Shown: positions 42,770 through 52,245, counted from the stretch's first letter. The stretch is 64,000 bases of DNA from Nitrospirillum amazonense (GCF_007828035.1 NZ_VITV01000012.1:89431-153430), one strand, 5' to 3'. Numbers and translations are program-made. Notes: generated by a model from the sequence alone, not told the origin.

Positions 42770-43468
42770 CTACACCACTTCCCGCACCAGCTTGGACAGG
42801 AAGGCATCGGCGAAGGCGTGACGGTTGGCGGCGGTTATGACGAAGGCATCCTCCCCCGCGACCACGTTCTCGCGGTAGTAGGGTTCCAGCCAATCGTACT
42901 CGTCCAGGATGACCAGGCCGTTCACGCCCACGCCGGCGGCCTGGGCGTGCGCCCGAGCGGAGCGGGGATCGATGCCGCCGTTGTTGAAGCCGTTGCTGAC
43001 CAGGTCGATGGTCCGCCGGTCGGCGCTGTAGGGGCAGGCGTCCAGCTGGCGCACGGCCTGGACGATGCAATCGCCCAGCGCCGTGTTGCCGCCCATGGCG
43101 ACACCGGGCGCCTCATCGATGCGGTCGGCCAGGGCCAGCGCGTCCTGGGTCCCGGCCAGCAGGGTCCAGGGCACCAGGGTGGTCAGGGTGCCGGGGCCGG
43201 AGAACAGGGCCAGTTGCACCGCCACCTTGCCCTTCGGCCCGCCGGTCAGGGCCTGGTGCACCGTCTTGTCGCGGAAGGCGGCGGCGTGGCCGCGCAGCTG
43301 GAAGTCCAGCATCACCTTGGAAATGCTGGCGGAGCTGTCGACCGCCATCACCAGGGCGAGGTCCACGGGCGTACCGCCGGCCCGCGCCCAGGCCCGCCCC
43401 GGCAAGGTGGGAGCCGCCAGTGCCGCCCCCATGCCGGCCAGCAGCGCGCGCCGCGTCGGCTTGGCCAT
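42770..43468 (-). CDS. DUF1194 protein (VWA-like, Tat-exported)
   Basis: 232 residues from ATG 43468 with a twin-arginine signal (KPTRRALLAGMGAALAAPT). The mature domain is a von Willebrand A-like fold: DLALVMAVDSSASISKVMLDFQL holds the MIDAS pattern D-x-S-x-S, followed by GGNTALGDCIVQAV and RRTIDLVSNGFNNGG. DUF1194 proteins are secreted metal-dependent adhesion-type proteins of unknown partner. ATG 43501 is an alternative start but makes an unusually long pre-Tat segment. Confidence 0.88.
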   Translation of the reverse strand: MAKPTRRALLAGMGAALAAPTLPGRAWARAGGTPVDLALVMAVDSSASISKVMLDFQLRGHAAAFRDKTVHQALTGGPKGKVAVQLALFSGPGTLTTLVPWTLLAGTQDALALADRIDEAPGVAMGGNTALGDCIVQAVRQLDACPYSADRRTIDLVSNGFNNGGIDPRSARAHAQAAGVGVNGLVILDEYDWLEPYYRENVVAGEDAFVITAANRHAFADAFLSKLVREVV

Positions 43469-43545
43469 TCCTTGACCACCCTCACTCACGTCTCGTCCCA
43501 TCTACCCGTAGTCCTATGGAGAAACGCGGCGGCACCTGGGTGGGA

Positions 43546-44643
43546 TCAGTCCTTGCCGCCGCCGCGCGCCCAGGCGACGACCTTGCGCATGACGGTGGGC
43601 AGGGCCTGGTCATGGAAGTCGGCGGGGGCGCACCACACGCCCTCCACCGCCGCCCCATCGTCATCCAGGTGGCCGCGAACGACGGTAAGTTCCAGGTGAA
43701 AATGGGTGAATGTATGGCGGACGACACCGGGCAGGCGCTGCCAGTCGGCCGCCGCCGGCGCCCAGCCCAGGGCGCGGGTGTAGGCGAGGTCCACGCCAGG
43801 TTCCCACGCGCTGGATGGCACCTCCATCATCCCGCCTAGCAGGCCCGATTCGGGGCGGCGGCGCAGCAGCACCTGCCCCCGGGCGTTGGTCAACCAGAAG
43901 GCCACCCCCCGGCGGGTCGGCTTGGCGGCCTTCTCCGCCTTCAGCGGCAGCAGTTCCGCCAGGCCGTCGCGCCGGCCCCGGCAGGCCGCCATCCACGGGC
44001 ACAGCACGCAGCGGGGGCTGCGGGGGCTGCACAGCGTGGCGCCCAGGTCGAACAGGGCCTGGGTGTAGTCGCCCGGCCGCTTTTCCGGCACCAGGGCGGC
44101 GGCCAGCGCCTTCAGCTTGGGCTTCGAGCCTGGCAGCGGATCGGTCACGGCATAGATGCGGGACATCACCCGTTCGACATTGCCGTCCATGGCCGTGGCG
44201 GGCCGGTCGAAGGCGATGGCCGCGATGGCGGCGGCGGTGTAGGCGCCGATGCCGGGCAGATCCAGCAACGCCGCCTCGTCCGCCGGGAAGCGGCCGCCGT
44301 GCCGCGCCACCACCGCCTTGGCGCAGGCGTGCAGGTTGCGGGCACGGGCGTAATAGCCAAGACCGGCCCATTCCTTCAGCACCTCGTCCAGGTCCACCGC
44401 CGCCAGATCCGCCACCGTGGGCCAGCGGGTCAGGAAGCGCTGGAAATAGGGGCCGACCGTCGCCACCGTCGTCTGCTGCAGCATGATCTCCGACAACCAG
44501 ACATGGTAGGGGTTGGCCTTGGCACCGGGGGCGGAGCGCCATGGCAGCACCCGGCGGTGGGCGTCGTACCAGGCCAGCAGGTCGGCGGGCCGGGGGGCGG
44601 GCAAATCGTTGCCGGGGGGAAGGGAGTCGCCTGCGACGATCAT
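43546..44643 (-). CDS. mutY: A/G-specific adenine glycosylase
   Basis: Removes adenine opposite 8-oxoguanine. 365 residues from ATG 44643. N-terminal HhH-GPD domain with the catalytic Glu in WLSEIMLQQTTVATV, DLPGIGAYTAAAIAAIAF with the helix-hairpin-helix, and catalytic Asp in AMDGNVERV; the 4Fe-4S cluster motif Cys-x6-Cys-x2-Cys-x5-Cys is in CSPRSPRCVLCPWMAAC. A C-terminal NUDIX-like domain recognises 8-oxoG (LLRRRPESGLLGGMMEVPS). Divergent from the DUF721 gene, a conserved arrangement. Confidence 0.96.
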   Translation of the reverse strand: MIVAGDSLPPGNDLPAPRPADLLAWYDAHRRVLPWRSAPGAKANPYHVWLSEIMLQQTTVATVGPYFQRFLTRWPTVADLAAVDLDEVLKEWAGLGYYARARNLHACAKAVVARHGGRFPADEAALLDLPGIGAYTAAAIAAIAFDRPATAMDGNVERVMSRIYAVTDPLPGSKPKLKALAAALVPEKRPGDYTQALFDLGATLCSPRSPRCVLCPWMAACRGRRDGLAELLPLKAEKAAKPTRRGVAFWLTNARGQVLLRRRPESGLLGGMMEVPSSAWEPGVDLAYTRALGWAPAAADWQRLPGVVRHTFTHFHLELTVVRGHLDDDGAAVEGVWCAPADFHDQALPTVMRKVVAWARGGGKD

Positions 44644-44761
44644 TGTGTGGTCAAAGCCCCTTGCGCCATGGTTCAACTGCCCCCAAACACTGTCCCAGAC
44701 AAAGGGGTCGGCGTTAGCGGATACGCCGCCCCCGCAACCGTTTCAAGGTCCACCACCACCC

Positions 44762-45253
44762 ATGCCCGGCCCCCGCCCCATTGGCCGCCACCTGAACGCC
44801 ATCGCCGGCAAGGCGCTGGGCCCCCATGGCCCGGCCTTCGCCACCCTGCTGGCCGAGTGGGACGCCATCGTGGGTCCCCGCCTGGCCAGCGTGGCCCTGC
44901 CGCTGAAGCTGCAGTTCCCCAAGGGCCGGCAGGATGATGCCGTGCTGCACCTGGGCGTGGCCGGACCCGCCGCTTTGTTCATCCAGCATGAGGAGCCGCA
45001 GATCCTGCAGCGGTTGAACGGCTTCTTCGGTTTCCGCGCCGTGGCGCGGCTGAAGCTGCTGCAGGCGCCCCCCGCCACCAACCGGCGGCGCGACCGGCCG
45101 GCGCCGATTCCCCGCCGCCTGTCGGCGGGCGAGGCGGCGGCGCTGGAAACCCAGACGGCGGCCGTGGAAGACGGGGATTTGCGGGAGGCGCTGACCAGCC
45201 TGGGTCGCGCCATCCTGGCCACCGAAAAGCCGGTCGGGTCCCCGAAGCGATAG
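44762..45253 (+). CDS. DUF721 (DciA-like) protein
   Basis: 163 residues from ATG 44762 (MPGPRPIGRHLNAIAGKAL). The DUF721 domain is visible in LLAEWDAIVGPRLASVALPLKL and DAVLHLGVAGPAALFIQHEEPQILQRLNGFFGF. DUF721 proteins of the DciA type load the replicative helicase; the alphaproteobacterial members are shorter and their role is inferred. No good ribosome binding site is seen before the ATG, and the open frame extends upstream over the mutY start. Conserved neighbour of mutY, dsbA and smc. Confidence 0.85.
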   Translation: MPGPRPIGRHLNAIAGKALGPHGPAFATLLAEWDAIVGPRLASVALPLKLQFPKGRQDDAVLHLGVAGPAALFIQHEEPQILQRLNGFFGFRAVARLKLLQAPPATNRRRDRPAPIPRRLSAGEAAALETQTAAVEDGDLREALTSLGRAILATEKPVGSPKR

Positions 45254-45326
45254 CCCCTCGGACGCGGCTTGCCGGCCCCCGGCGCCGCCCCCTATAGTCA
45301 CTACAGTTGGTATCGGAGGAACTAAG

Positions 45327-46193
45327 GTGAACCTACATCTGCGTAATTCGCTGGCCGCCGCCCTGGTGGCCGCCGGTGCCCTGGCCGGTGTCCTGGCGGC
45401 CGGTGCGGCCCACGCCCAAGCGGCGGACGCCCCGGTCACCATCGACGTCGCCAGCGCCACCAGCCCGCGCGTGCTGGGCGATGTCAAGGCGCCCGTGGTG
45501 CTGGAGGAATACGCCTCGTTCACCTGCCCGCACTGCGCCCATTTCGAGGAAGCGTTCCTGCCGCAGCTGAAGGCCGACTTCATCGACACCGGCCAGGTGC
45601 AGCTGGTGTTCCACGACTTCCCGCTGGACCAGCTGGCCTTCGCCGCCGAAATGGCCGCCCGCTGCCTGCCGCCCGACCGCTACACCGCCGCCAAGGGCCT
45701 GATCTTCAAGACGCAAGCGCAGTGGGAACACGCCGACGACCCGCTGAAGGCCTTGCAGCAGACGCTGCGCCTGGGCGGCATGTCCGACGCTACCTTCACC
45801 GCCTGCCTGAGCAACAAGCCGCTGCAGGACTTCATCACCCAGAGCCGGCTGGACGCGTCGGAAAAGCTGGGGGTAGACGGCACCCCGACCTTCTTCATCA
45901 AGAAGGGCGACGCCATGGTGGAGAAGATCGACAACCTGCGTGAATACAGCCAGCTGTCGGAAGCGCTGGTGAAGGCGGGCGCTAAGGCCCCGGCCAACCC
46001 GGCCCCGGCGCCGGCGCCGGCCGCAGCCACCCCCGCAGACCAGGCCGCGACCACGCCGGCCAGCACCCCGGCGGCCTCCGCCGCCGCGCCGGCCGCGTCC
46101 ACCGGCCCCAACACCGGCCTGATCGTGGGTGGCATCATCGCCGCCCTAGTCGTGCTGGGCGGCATCTTCATGCTGACCCGCCGCAAGAAGTGA
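45327..46193 (+). CDS. DsbA-family thiol oxidoreductase with C-terminal membrane anchor
   Basis: 288 residues from the GTG at 45327 with CGGAGGA just upstream. Signal peptide ending near AHAQ; thioredoxin-fold domain with the CPHC active site in FTCPHCAHFEEAF and the cis-Pro in VDGTPTFFIKKG (about residues 60-215). A Pro/Ala/Thr-rich linker of about 45 residues leads to a final membrane helix and basic tail (IVGGIIAALVVLGGIFMLTRRKK-like end). Predicted to be held on the inner membrane with its active site in the periplasm. Followed by a second, soluble paralogue. Confidence 0.92.
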   Translation: MNLHLRNSLAAALVAAGALAGVLAAGAAHAQAADAPVTIDVASATSPRVLGDVKAPVVLEEYASFTCPHCAHFEEAFLPQLKADFIDTGQVQLVFHDFPLDQLAFAAEMAARCLPPDRYTAAKGLIFKTQAQWEHADDPLKALQQTLRLGGMSDATFTACLSNKPLQDFITQSRLDASEKLGVDGTPTFFIKKGDAMVEKIDNLREYSQLSEALVKAGAKAPANPAPAPAPAAATPADQAATTPASTPAASAAAPAASTGPNTGLIVGGIIAALVVLGGIFMLTRRKK

Positions 46194-46200
46194 GACCAGC

Positions 46201-46232
46201 GGCGCCCTGGGGACGGGGATCCCAAGGGCGCC
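46201..46232. terminator. Hairpin between the two dsbA-like genes
   Basis: GGCGCCCTGGGGA (46201-46213) pairs with TCCCAAGGGCGCC (46220-46232) with one mismatch. GTCTTCGT follows, so at most partial termination is expected. Confidence 0.5.
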
Positions 46233-46244
46233 GTCTTCGTGCCC

Positions 46245-46288
46245 GTCGCGTTTGGACCGGTCGCGTTTTGAACCAGTCGCGTTTTGGA
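46245..46288. repeat. Three tandem 15-16 base units before the second dsbA-like gene
   Basis: GTCGCGTTTGGA (46245-46256), GTCGCGTTTTGAA (46260-46272) and GTCGCGTTTTGGA (46276-46288) repeat at 15-16 base spacing. The last unit supplies the ribosome binding site GGAG of the next gene. Confidence 0.85.
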
Positions 46289-46294
46289 GTCGGG

Positions 46295-47008
46295 ATGGAG
46301 GGGGATATGGCAGGGCGTTGGATGCGTGATCGAGCCGGCATGGCCCAGGGCCTGGTCATGGGGATGGCGGCGCTGGCCGCCCCGCTGGCCCTGCCCGCGC
46401 CCGCCGTGGCCCAGGCAGCGGTTGCCCCCGCCCCGTCCACGGGTGGCGGCATCGACATCGCGGCCGCCACCAGCACCCGCGCCCTGGGCAGCGGCAACGC
46501 CCCGGTGGTGATCGAGGAATACGCCTCCCTCTCCTGCCCGCACTGCGCCCATTTCGAGGAGACGATGCTGCCCCGCCTTAAAGCGGACTTCATCAATCCC
46601 GGGCAGGTGCGCTTCATCTTCCACGACACGCCCACCAACCGTGTCGGCTTTCTGGCCCACATGGCCACGCGCTGCCTGCCCGTCGGCAGCTATAATGACG
46701 CCCGCAGCCTGCTATTCAGCACCCAGGACCAATGGCTGGGCGCCAAGGACCCGGAGGCGGGCCTCAAGGAGATGATGGGCATGGCTGGCCTGCCGGCGCC
46801 GGCCTATGACGCCTGCGTCGCCAGCAAGCCCATCCAGGACTACATCGCCGCCAGCAGCCAGGAGGCCACCGAGGCGAAGGTCGAACAGACGCCCACGCTG
46901 ATCATCCGCAAGGGTGGCAAGGAAGTGGACCGCATCGCCGGCCCCAACGACTATGACAAGCTGGCCGCCGCCCTGATCAAGGCGGGCGCCAAGGCACCGA
47001 AGAAGTAA
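46295..47008 (+). CDS. DsbA-family thiol oxidoreductase, periplasmic
   Basis: 237 residues from ATG 46295 (GGAG at 46286-46289); ATG 46307 is an alternative. Signal peptide (GLVMGMAALAAPLALPAPAVAQ) and one thioredoxin-fold domain with CPHC in LSCPHCAHFEETM and cis-Pro in VEQTPTLIIRKGG. About 45% alike to the preceding protein by eye, but without the anchor. Oxidises substrate cysteines in the periplasm, or reduces them if served by a DsbD-like protein. It ends 6 bases before smc. Confidence 0.92.
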   Translation: MEGDMAGRWMRDRAGMAQGLVMGMAALAAPLALPAPAVAQAAVAPAPSTGGGIDIAAATSTRALGSGNAPVVIEEYASLSCPHCAHFEETMLPRLKADFINPGQVRFIFHDTPTNRVGFLAHMATRCLPVGSYNDARSLLFSTQDQWLGAKDPEAGLKEMMGMAGLPAPAYDACVASKPIQDYIAASSQEATEAKVEQTPTLIIRKGGKEVDRIAGPNDYDKLAAALIKAGAKAPKK

Positions 47009-47014
47009 GACCCC

Positions 47015-50000
47015 GTGCAATTCACCAAGCTTCGCATCTCCGGCTTCAAGTCCTTCGTGGACCACACCGAGCTTCTGATCGAGCCCGGGATGACCGGCAT
47101 CGTCGGCCCCAACGGTTGCGGCAAATCCAACCTGGTGGAGGCGTTGCGCTGGGCCATGGGCGAGACCTCGGCCAAAAAGATGCGTGGCGAGGACATGGAC
47201 GACGTCATCTTCGGCGGCACGGCCACGCGGCCGGCGCGCAATTTGTGCGAAGTCGTCCTGCACCTGGACAGCCCCAACCTGACCGCTGGCACGCCGGGCG
47301 TCAAAGCGGACGCCGTCCAGACGGAAATGGAGATCAGCCGCAAGCTGGAGCGCGGCGCCGGTTCCGACTACCGCATCAACGGCCGGCCCGCCCGCGCCCG
47401 CGACGTGCAGCTGCTGCTGGCCGACAACGCCTCGGGCGCCCATTCCCCGGCGCTGGTCAGCCAGGGCCGGGTGGGTGCCCTGATCAACGCCAAGCCCGGC
47501 GATCGCCGCCAGTTGCTGGAGGAGGCGGCCGGCATCACCGGCCTGCATTCCCGCCGGCATGAGGCGGAATTGAAGCTGAAGGCGGCGGAAACCAACCTGA
47601 CGCGCCTGGACGACGTGGTCGTCACCATGGACGCACAGCTGCAGAACCTGCGCAAGCAGGCCCGCCAGGCCGCCCGCTACCGCAACATCTCAGACCACAT
47701 CCGCCGGGCGGAGGCGCTGCTGCTGCACCTGCGCTGGACCACCGCAACCGCCCAGGTCATGCAGGCCCGCGCCGGCTTCCACAAGGCGGAGGAGGCAGTG
47801 CGCGGCCTGATGCTGGCCGTCACGCAGGCCACCACCAAGCGCACGGATCTCGCCGCCAGCCTGCCGCCCAAGCGCCAGGCGGAAGCCGAGGCCGCCGCCG
47901 CCCTGCAGCGCCTGCTGGTGGCGCGGGAGCAGCTGGACGCGGAGGAGCGGCGCGCGACCGAGGCGCTGGCCACCCTGCAGCGCCGTCTGGCCCAGATCGA
48001 GGGCGACCTGGCGCGCGAAAAGGATCTGGCCGCCGACGCCGACCGCGCGCTGGCCCGCCTGGCGGAGGAACGCCAAGCCATCGTCGACGCGCAAGGGGAC
48101 GAGGCCGAAAGCCAGGAACTGGCCAAGGCCCGCCTGGAAGAAATCCGCGACACGGTGGCAACCCTGGACGCCGAGCTGGCGGCCGCCACCGAGCGCCTGG
48201 CCGCGGACGAGGCCAAGCGCGCGCAGATCCAGCGCCAGGCGCAGGACCTGGAGCAGCGCGTCGCCACCCTGCGCCGCCGTGTCGAGGAGACGCAGGCGCA
48301 GAAGGCCGAGCTGGAGCGCCAGCAGGCCGCCCGCGACGACGTAGCCGAGGCGGAAGAGGCCATCCACCTGGCCGAGGAACGGCTGGAACTGGCCAAGGGC
48401 ACGGCGGAGGAGGCGGAGGCCGCCAAGGCCGGGGCCGAGCAGGCCGCCAATGCCGCCCGCGCCCTGGGCACGCAGGAACAGGCCACCGCCCGCGACGCCC
48501 TGCAGCGGGCCGAGGGTGACCGCGCCCGCCTGACGGCGGAGGCCGACGCCATCACCCGCCTGCTGAAGGCCGGGGCCGGTGACCTGTTCCCGCCGCTGGT
48601 GGACGCGCTGACCGTGGCCAAGGGCTATGAGCAGGCCCTGGCCGCCGCCCTGGGCGACGCGCTGACCGCCCCGCTGGATGAGGCGGCGCCGGTGCACTGG
48701 CGCGCCCTGCCCGCCCTGGGCACCATTGTCCCCCTGCCCGCCGGGGCGGAGCCGCTGGCCGCCAAGGTCAAGGCCCCGGGCGCGCTGGACCGCTGCCTGG
48801 CCCATATCGGCATCGTCGCCGACACCGCCACCGGCACGCGCCTGGCACCCGACTTGGCGCCTGGCCAGATCCTGGTGACCCGCGACGGCGCTGCCTGGCG
48901 CTGGGACGGGCACTGCATCGCCGCCGGCGCCCCCACCGCCGCCGCCGAGCGCCTGCGCCAGCGCAACCGCCTGACCGAGCTGACGCAGGAGATCGCGGAG
49001 GCCGACACCCTGGTGGCCGAGGCCCGCGCCGCCTATGAAGCGGTGAAGGACGCGGCGGAGGAGCGCGTGGCCCTGGCGCTGCGCGCTGTGGACCAGGCCT
49101 CCGCCAAGGACCGCGTGGCCCGCGACGCCGTCAGCGCCGCCTTCCGCGCCGTGGCCGACGCCCGCGCCACCCACGCCCGTGTGGCCCAAGCCGCCGCCGC
49201 CCTGGCCAGCCGCCTGGCCGCCCTGTCCGAAACCCTGGACCAGATGACGGCGGATGAGGAGGACCTGCGGGAACGCTGGGCCGAGGCCCGCGCCACGCTG
49301 GAGGAGCTGCCGCCCCCGGGCGAGGGCCGCGAGCAGATCGCGGAGGCCCGCCTGCGCCTGACCGAGGCGCGCGGCACCCAGGCGGAGACGCAGAACGCCC
49401 TGGACCGCTTGCTGCGCGAGGCGGAGGACCGCCGCCGCCGGCTGGATGCCATCGCCGCCGAGGAAACATCGTGGCGCCAGCGCCGCGACGGCACCGGCGG
49501 CCGCCTGGCCGAGCTGACCGAACGCGCCGAAGAGACACGTGAGGAGCAGGAGCGCCTGGCCGAACGCCCGGCCCAGATCGAGGAAGAGCGCCTGACCCTG
49601 GCCGACCTGATCCATGAGGCGGAGCGGGTGCGTAGCCGTGCCGGCGACGACCTGGCGGAAGCCGAGGGCGCGCTCACCACGGCCGAGCGCACCCTGAAGG
49701 AGGCAGAGAACGGCCTGGCCGACGCGCGCGAGGCCCGCGCCCATGCCGAGGCGGCCGTCGGCTCCGCCCACCAGCATCTGGACACGGTCAAGGAGCGCAT
49801 CGCCGAACGGCTGGATTGCCCGCCGGAACAGGTGCTGGCCCTGGCCGGCCTGGACGAGGGCGAGCCCCTGCCCGAGGCCCATGCCGTGGAGCAGCGCCTG
49901 GGTCGTCTGGAGGCCGAGCGCGATAACATGGGCCCCGTCAACCTGCGCGCCGAGCAGGAGGTGCAGGAGCTGGACGAGCAGATCGGCGTCATGAAGACGG

Positions 50001-50554
50001 AGAGGGAGGACCTGGTGTCCGCCATCGCCCGCCTGCGCCAGGGTATCTCGGGCCTGAACAAGGAGGCGCGCGAGCGGCTGCTGGCCGCCTTCCACAAGGT
50101 GGATGCCCATTTCCAGGAGATGTTCACCCAGCTGTTCGGCGGCGGCCGCGCCCAGCTGAAGCTGACCGACACCGAGGATCCGCTGGACGCCGGCCTGGAG
50201 ATTTACGCCAGCCCGCCAGGCAAGAAGCTGCAGATCCTGTCGCTGCTGTCGGGCGGCGAGCAGGCCTTGACCGCCATCGCCCTGCTGTTCGCTGTCTTCC
50301 TGTGCAACCCGGCGCCCATCTGCGTGCTGGACGAGGTGGACGCCCCCCTGGACGAGGCCAACGTGGGCCGCTTCTGCGACCTGGTGGAGGAGATGGCGCG
50401 GGCGGGCCATACCCGCTTCCTCATCATCAGCCATCACCGCCTGACCATGTCGCGCATGGATCGCCTGTTCGGCGTCACCATGGCAGAGCGGGGGGTGTCG
50501 CAACTGGTGTCCGTCGACCTGGCTACCGCCGAGGAACTCCAGGCCGCCGAATAG
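47015..50554 (+). CDS. smc: Chromosome segregation protein SMC
   Basis: 1179 residues from a GTG. N-terminal ATPase lobe with Walker A GPNGCGKSNLVEALRW near residue 30, a first coiled coil (about 165-500), a hinge (about 510-640, containing GDLFPPLVDALTVAKGYEQALAAALGDAL), a second coiled coil (about 660-1010) and the C-terminal lobe with signature LSLLSGGEQALTAIALLFA, Walker B CVLDEVDAPLDEANV and D-loop. Forms the condensin ring with ScpA/ScpB. All motifs are intact. Downstream neighbour of the dsbA-like pair as in most Alphaproteobacteria. Confidence 0.97.
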   Translation: MQFTKLRISGFKSFVDHTELLIEPGMTGIVGPNGCGKSNLVEALRWAMGETSAKKMRGEDMDDVIFGGTATRPARNLCEVVLHLDSPNLTAGTPGVKADAVQTEMEISRKLERGAGSDYRINGRPARARDVQLLLADNASGAHSPALVSQGRVGALINAKPGDRRQLLEEAAGITGLHSRRHEAELKLKAAETNLTRLDDVVVTMDAQLQNLRKQARQAARYRNISDHIRRAEALLLHLRWTTATAQVMQARAGFHKAEEAVRGLMLAVTQATTKRTDLAASLPPKRQAEAEAAAALQRLLVAREQLDAEERRATEALATLQRRLAQIEGDLAREKDLAADADRALARLAEERQAIVDAQGDEAESQELAKARLEEIRDTVATLDAELAAATERLAADEAKRAQIQRQAQDLEQRVATLRRRVEETQAQKAELERQQAARDDVAEAEEAIHLAEERLELAKGTAEEAEAAKAGAEQAANAARALGTQEQATARDALQRAEGDRARLTAEADAITRLLKAGAGDLFPPLVDALTVAKGYEQALAAALGDALTAPLDEAAPVHWRALPALGTIVPLPAGAEPLAAKVKAPGALDRCLAHIGIVADTATGTRLAPDLAPGQILVTRDGAAWRWDGHCIAAGAPTAAAERLRQRNRLTELTQEIAEADTLVAEARAAYEAVKDAAEERVALALRAVDQASAKDRVARDAVSAAFRAVADARATHARVAQAAAALASRLAALSETLDQMTADEEDLRERWAEARATLEELPPPGEGREQIAEARLRLTEARGTQAETQNALDRLLREAEDRRRRLDAIAAEETSWRQRRDGTGGRLAELTERAEETREEQERLAERPAQIEEERLTLADLIHEAERVRSRAGDDLAEAEGALTTAERTLKEAENGLADAREARAHAEAAVGSAHQHLDTVKERIAERLDCPPEQVLALAGLDEGEPLPEAHAVEQRLGRLEAERDNMGPVNLRAEQEVQELDEQIGVMKTEREDLVSAIARLRQGISGLNKEARERLLAAFHKVDAHFQEMFTQLFGGGRAQLKLTDTEDPLDAGLEIYASPPGKKLQILSLLSGGEQALTAIALLFAVFLCNPAPICVLDEVDAPLDEANVGRFCDLVEEMARAGHTRFLIISHHRLTMSRMDRLFGVTMAERGVSQLVSVDLATAEELQAAE

Positions 50555-50753
50555 GCGTAAAAATGGAGCTGCGGTAGGGTGTTAACCCCGTTACCCGCGA
50601 CAACTGGCGCGCTGGCCCGCAACAGTCCGGCCCTGGCGGGAAAGCGCGCGCTGCACTATCTTAACAGGCAAGGGCCCTGGGGCAGGGTCCGGGCGGTTGG
50701 GGCTTGTTTCATCCGGCGGCAGCGGCCGAACCGGACGTGTGAGGGAGACTGAA

Positions 50754-51254
50754 ATGCGGTACCGTTCCTTGGCACTCGCGGCGGTGGGCCTGTTGGCCGT
50801 TGCCGGTTGCGCCACCAACCCCGACGCCGACCAGGCGGCGTACGCCCAGCGCGCGCTGATCGGCATGCCGAAGCAGACCCTGCTGTCCTGCGCCGGCGTG
50901 CCCACCCGCCAGACGGCGGTCGACAATGTGGAATACTTCACCTACTCCAGCGACAGTCTGCAGACCCGCGTCGGCCCGTCCTACTGGGGTGGTTTCGGCG
51001 GCGGCCCGTGGCATCGTGGGTATTGGGGTGGCGCCGATTTCGGCCCCACCGAGGTGTCGGCCCGCAACTGCAACGCCACCTTCACCCTGAAGAACGGCGC
51101 CGTGCAGCAGCTGGTCTACGGCAGCTCCACCGACAGTCCCGCTGGCCGCCTGTCCCAATGCTACGCCATCGTGCAGAACTGCTTGCCGCTGGTGCCGCAG
51201 CAGTCGGGTCCGGCGGCCTCCGCCGCGACCGGCGCCGGCAGCCGCGCCCGTTAA
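50754..51254 (+). CDS. Lipoprotein of unknown function
   Basis: 166 residues. Lipobox LAVAGC at Cys20; GAGGGA precedes the ATG. The domain LIGMPKQTLLSCAGVPTRQ resembles the N-terminal part of BamE/SmpA-type two-layer lipoproteins (x-G-M-x-K-x-x-L-x-x-x-G-x-P), followed by a Gly/Trp-rich loop (YWGGFGGGPWHRGYWGG) and NCNATFTLKNGAVQQLVY. Four Cys in the mature part. Exact function unknown. Its 3' region carries two strong hairpins. Confidence 0.75.
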   Translation: MRYRSLALAAVGLLAVAGCATNPDADQAAYAQRALIGMPKQTLLSCAGVPTRQTAVDNVEYFTYSSDSLQTRVGPSYWGGFGGGPWHRGYWGGADFGPTEVSARNCNATFTLKNGAVQQLVYGSSTDSPAGRLSQCYAIVQNCLPLVPQQSGPAASAATGAGSRAR

Positions 51255-51613
51255 GGGACCGAATATTGCCTTGCCGAAACAATCCCTGGGTCGCCAGGGG
51301 TTGTTGGGCACGGCGCGATGCATTGGGCGCCCATATCCCTCGACCTATGCTTAAGGCCCGGCCCTCGGCCGGGCCTGTCGCCGTTTGGCCCATTGCGGAC
51401 GCGGCGCAACATGACGTTTCATAGTCCCCTGGAAGGAGGGGCCGCCGGTTGCGGCCCGCTTCCGGAGGGGGCCGTTACCGGTCGACAGAAACCGGCGCTG
51501 GTTTCCTTGGCATGAATCCACTGGGCACGCGGAAGACCGGCCCTTGGGAAGGCCGGACCAGGGCGCGAGACCGCCCCCGCCCGCGTTCCCCGTGTTGAAC
51601 GGGAGAAGCGCCT
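51255..51613. other. 359-base intergenic region with two hairpins
   Basis: AACAATCCCTGG/CCAGGGGTTGTT (51278-51289, 51294-51305; loop GTCG, one G-T pair) and AGGCCCGGCC/GGCCGGGCCT (51354-51363, 51367-51376; loop CTC) follow the lipoprotein gene. No gene supported. The CBS-protein gene begins at 51614 behind GGGAGAAG (51601-51608). Confidence 0.65.
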
Positions 51614-52051
51614 ATGCATGTTTCCGGTATCCTGAAGCACAAGGACAGCAGCACCATCATCAGCGCCAAGCCGGGCGACACCATAGAAACGGTGGCGGCC
51701 CTGCTGGCGGCCCATCGCATCGGCGCCGTGCTGGTGCTGGACCCCGGCGGCAGCGTGGCCGGCATCATTTCGGAACGCGACATCGTGCGCGGTCTGGCGA
51801 CCCACGGTCCCGCCGTACTGAACCAGAGCGTGTCGGAACTGATGACCCGCAAGGTCGTGGCCTGCGCTCCCGGCGACAGCGTCTCCTCCATCATGACCCG
51901 CATGACGGAAGGCCGCTTCCGCCACATGCCGGTGATGGACGGCGGCCGGCTGGTGGGCTTCATCAGCATTGGCGACGTGGTGAAGCATCGCCTTGCCGAG
52001 GCCACCAGCGAGGTGGAGAGCATGCGCGTCTACGTGGCCGGCGGTTTCTGA
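51614..52051 (+). CDS. CBS-domain protein
   Basis: 145 residues consisting of a CBS pair: first motif about 8-60 (TIETVAALLAAHRIGAVLVLD...GIISERDIVRGL), second about 75-130 (SVSELMTRKVVACAPGDSV...RHMPVMDGGRLVGFISIGDVVKHRL). GGGAGAAG precedes the ATG. Stand-alone CBS pairs bind adenosine nucleotides and act as energy sensors; the partner is unknown. Confidence 0.93.
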   Translation: MHVSGILKHKDSSTIISAKPGDTIETVAALLAAHRIGAVLVLDPGGSVAGIISERDIVRGLATHGPAVLNQSVSELMTRKVVACAPGDSVSSIMTRMTEGRFRHMPVMDGGRLVGFISIGDVVKHRLAEATSEVESMRVYVAGGF

Positions 52052-52132
52052 GCGGCGCATCCTCCGCCCCGCGCCACCCCGGTGCCACGCGCCGGGGAAG
52101 GGAGTTGGCTGCACCGGGTGAAGGCATCACCC

Positions 52133-52160
52133 GCAAGGGATGGACAGGCAAGGGATGGAC
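52133..52160. repeat. 15-base tandem repeat between CBS and GST genes
   Basis: GCAAGGGATGGAC occurs at 52133-52145 and 52148-52160, period 15 bases. Confidence 0.8.
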
Positions 52161-52245
52161 GGGCCGCTGTGATGACCATCGCAGCGGCCCGTCACCCGTT
52201 CCGGGAGGCTGCCGTCCCCGCCCCTTCAGCGAAAGCCGCCGCCCC

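Noticed and set aside
47690..50503. A 937-codon minus-strand open frame
   Set aside because: Antisense to smc, whose motifs are intact. The translation is Gly/Leu/Gln-rich with no ribosome binding site.
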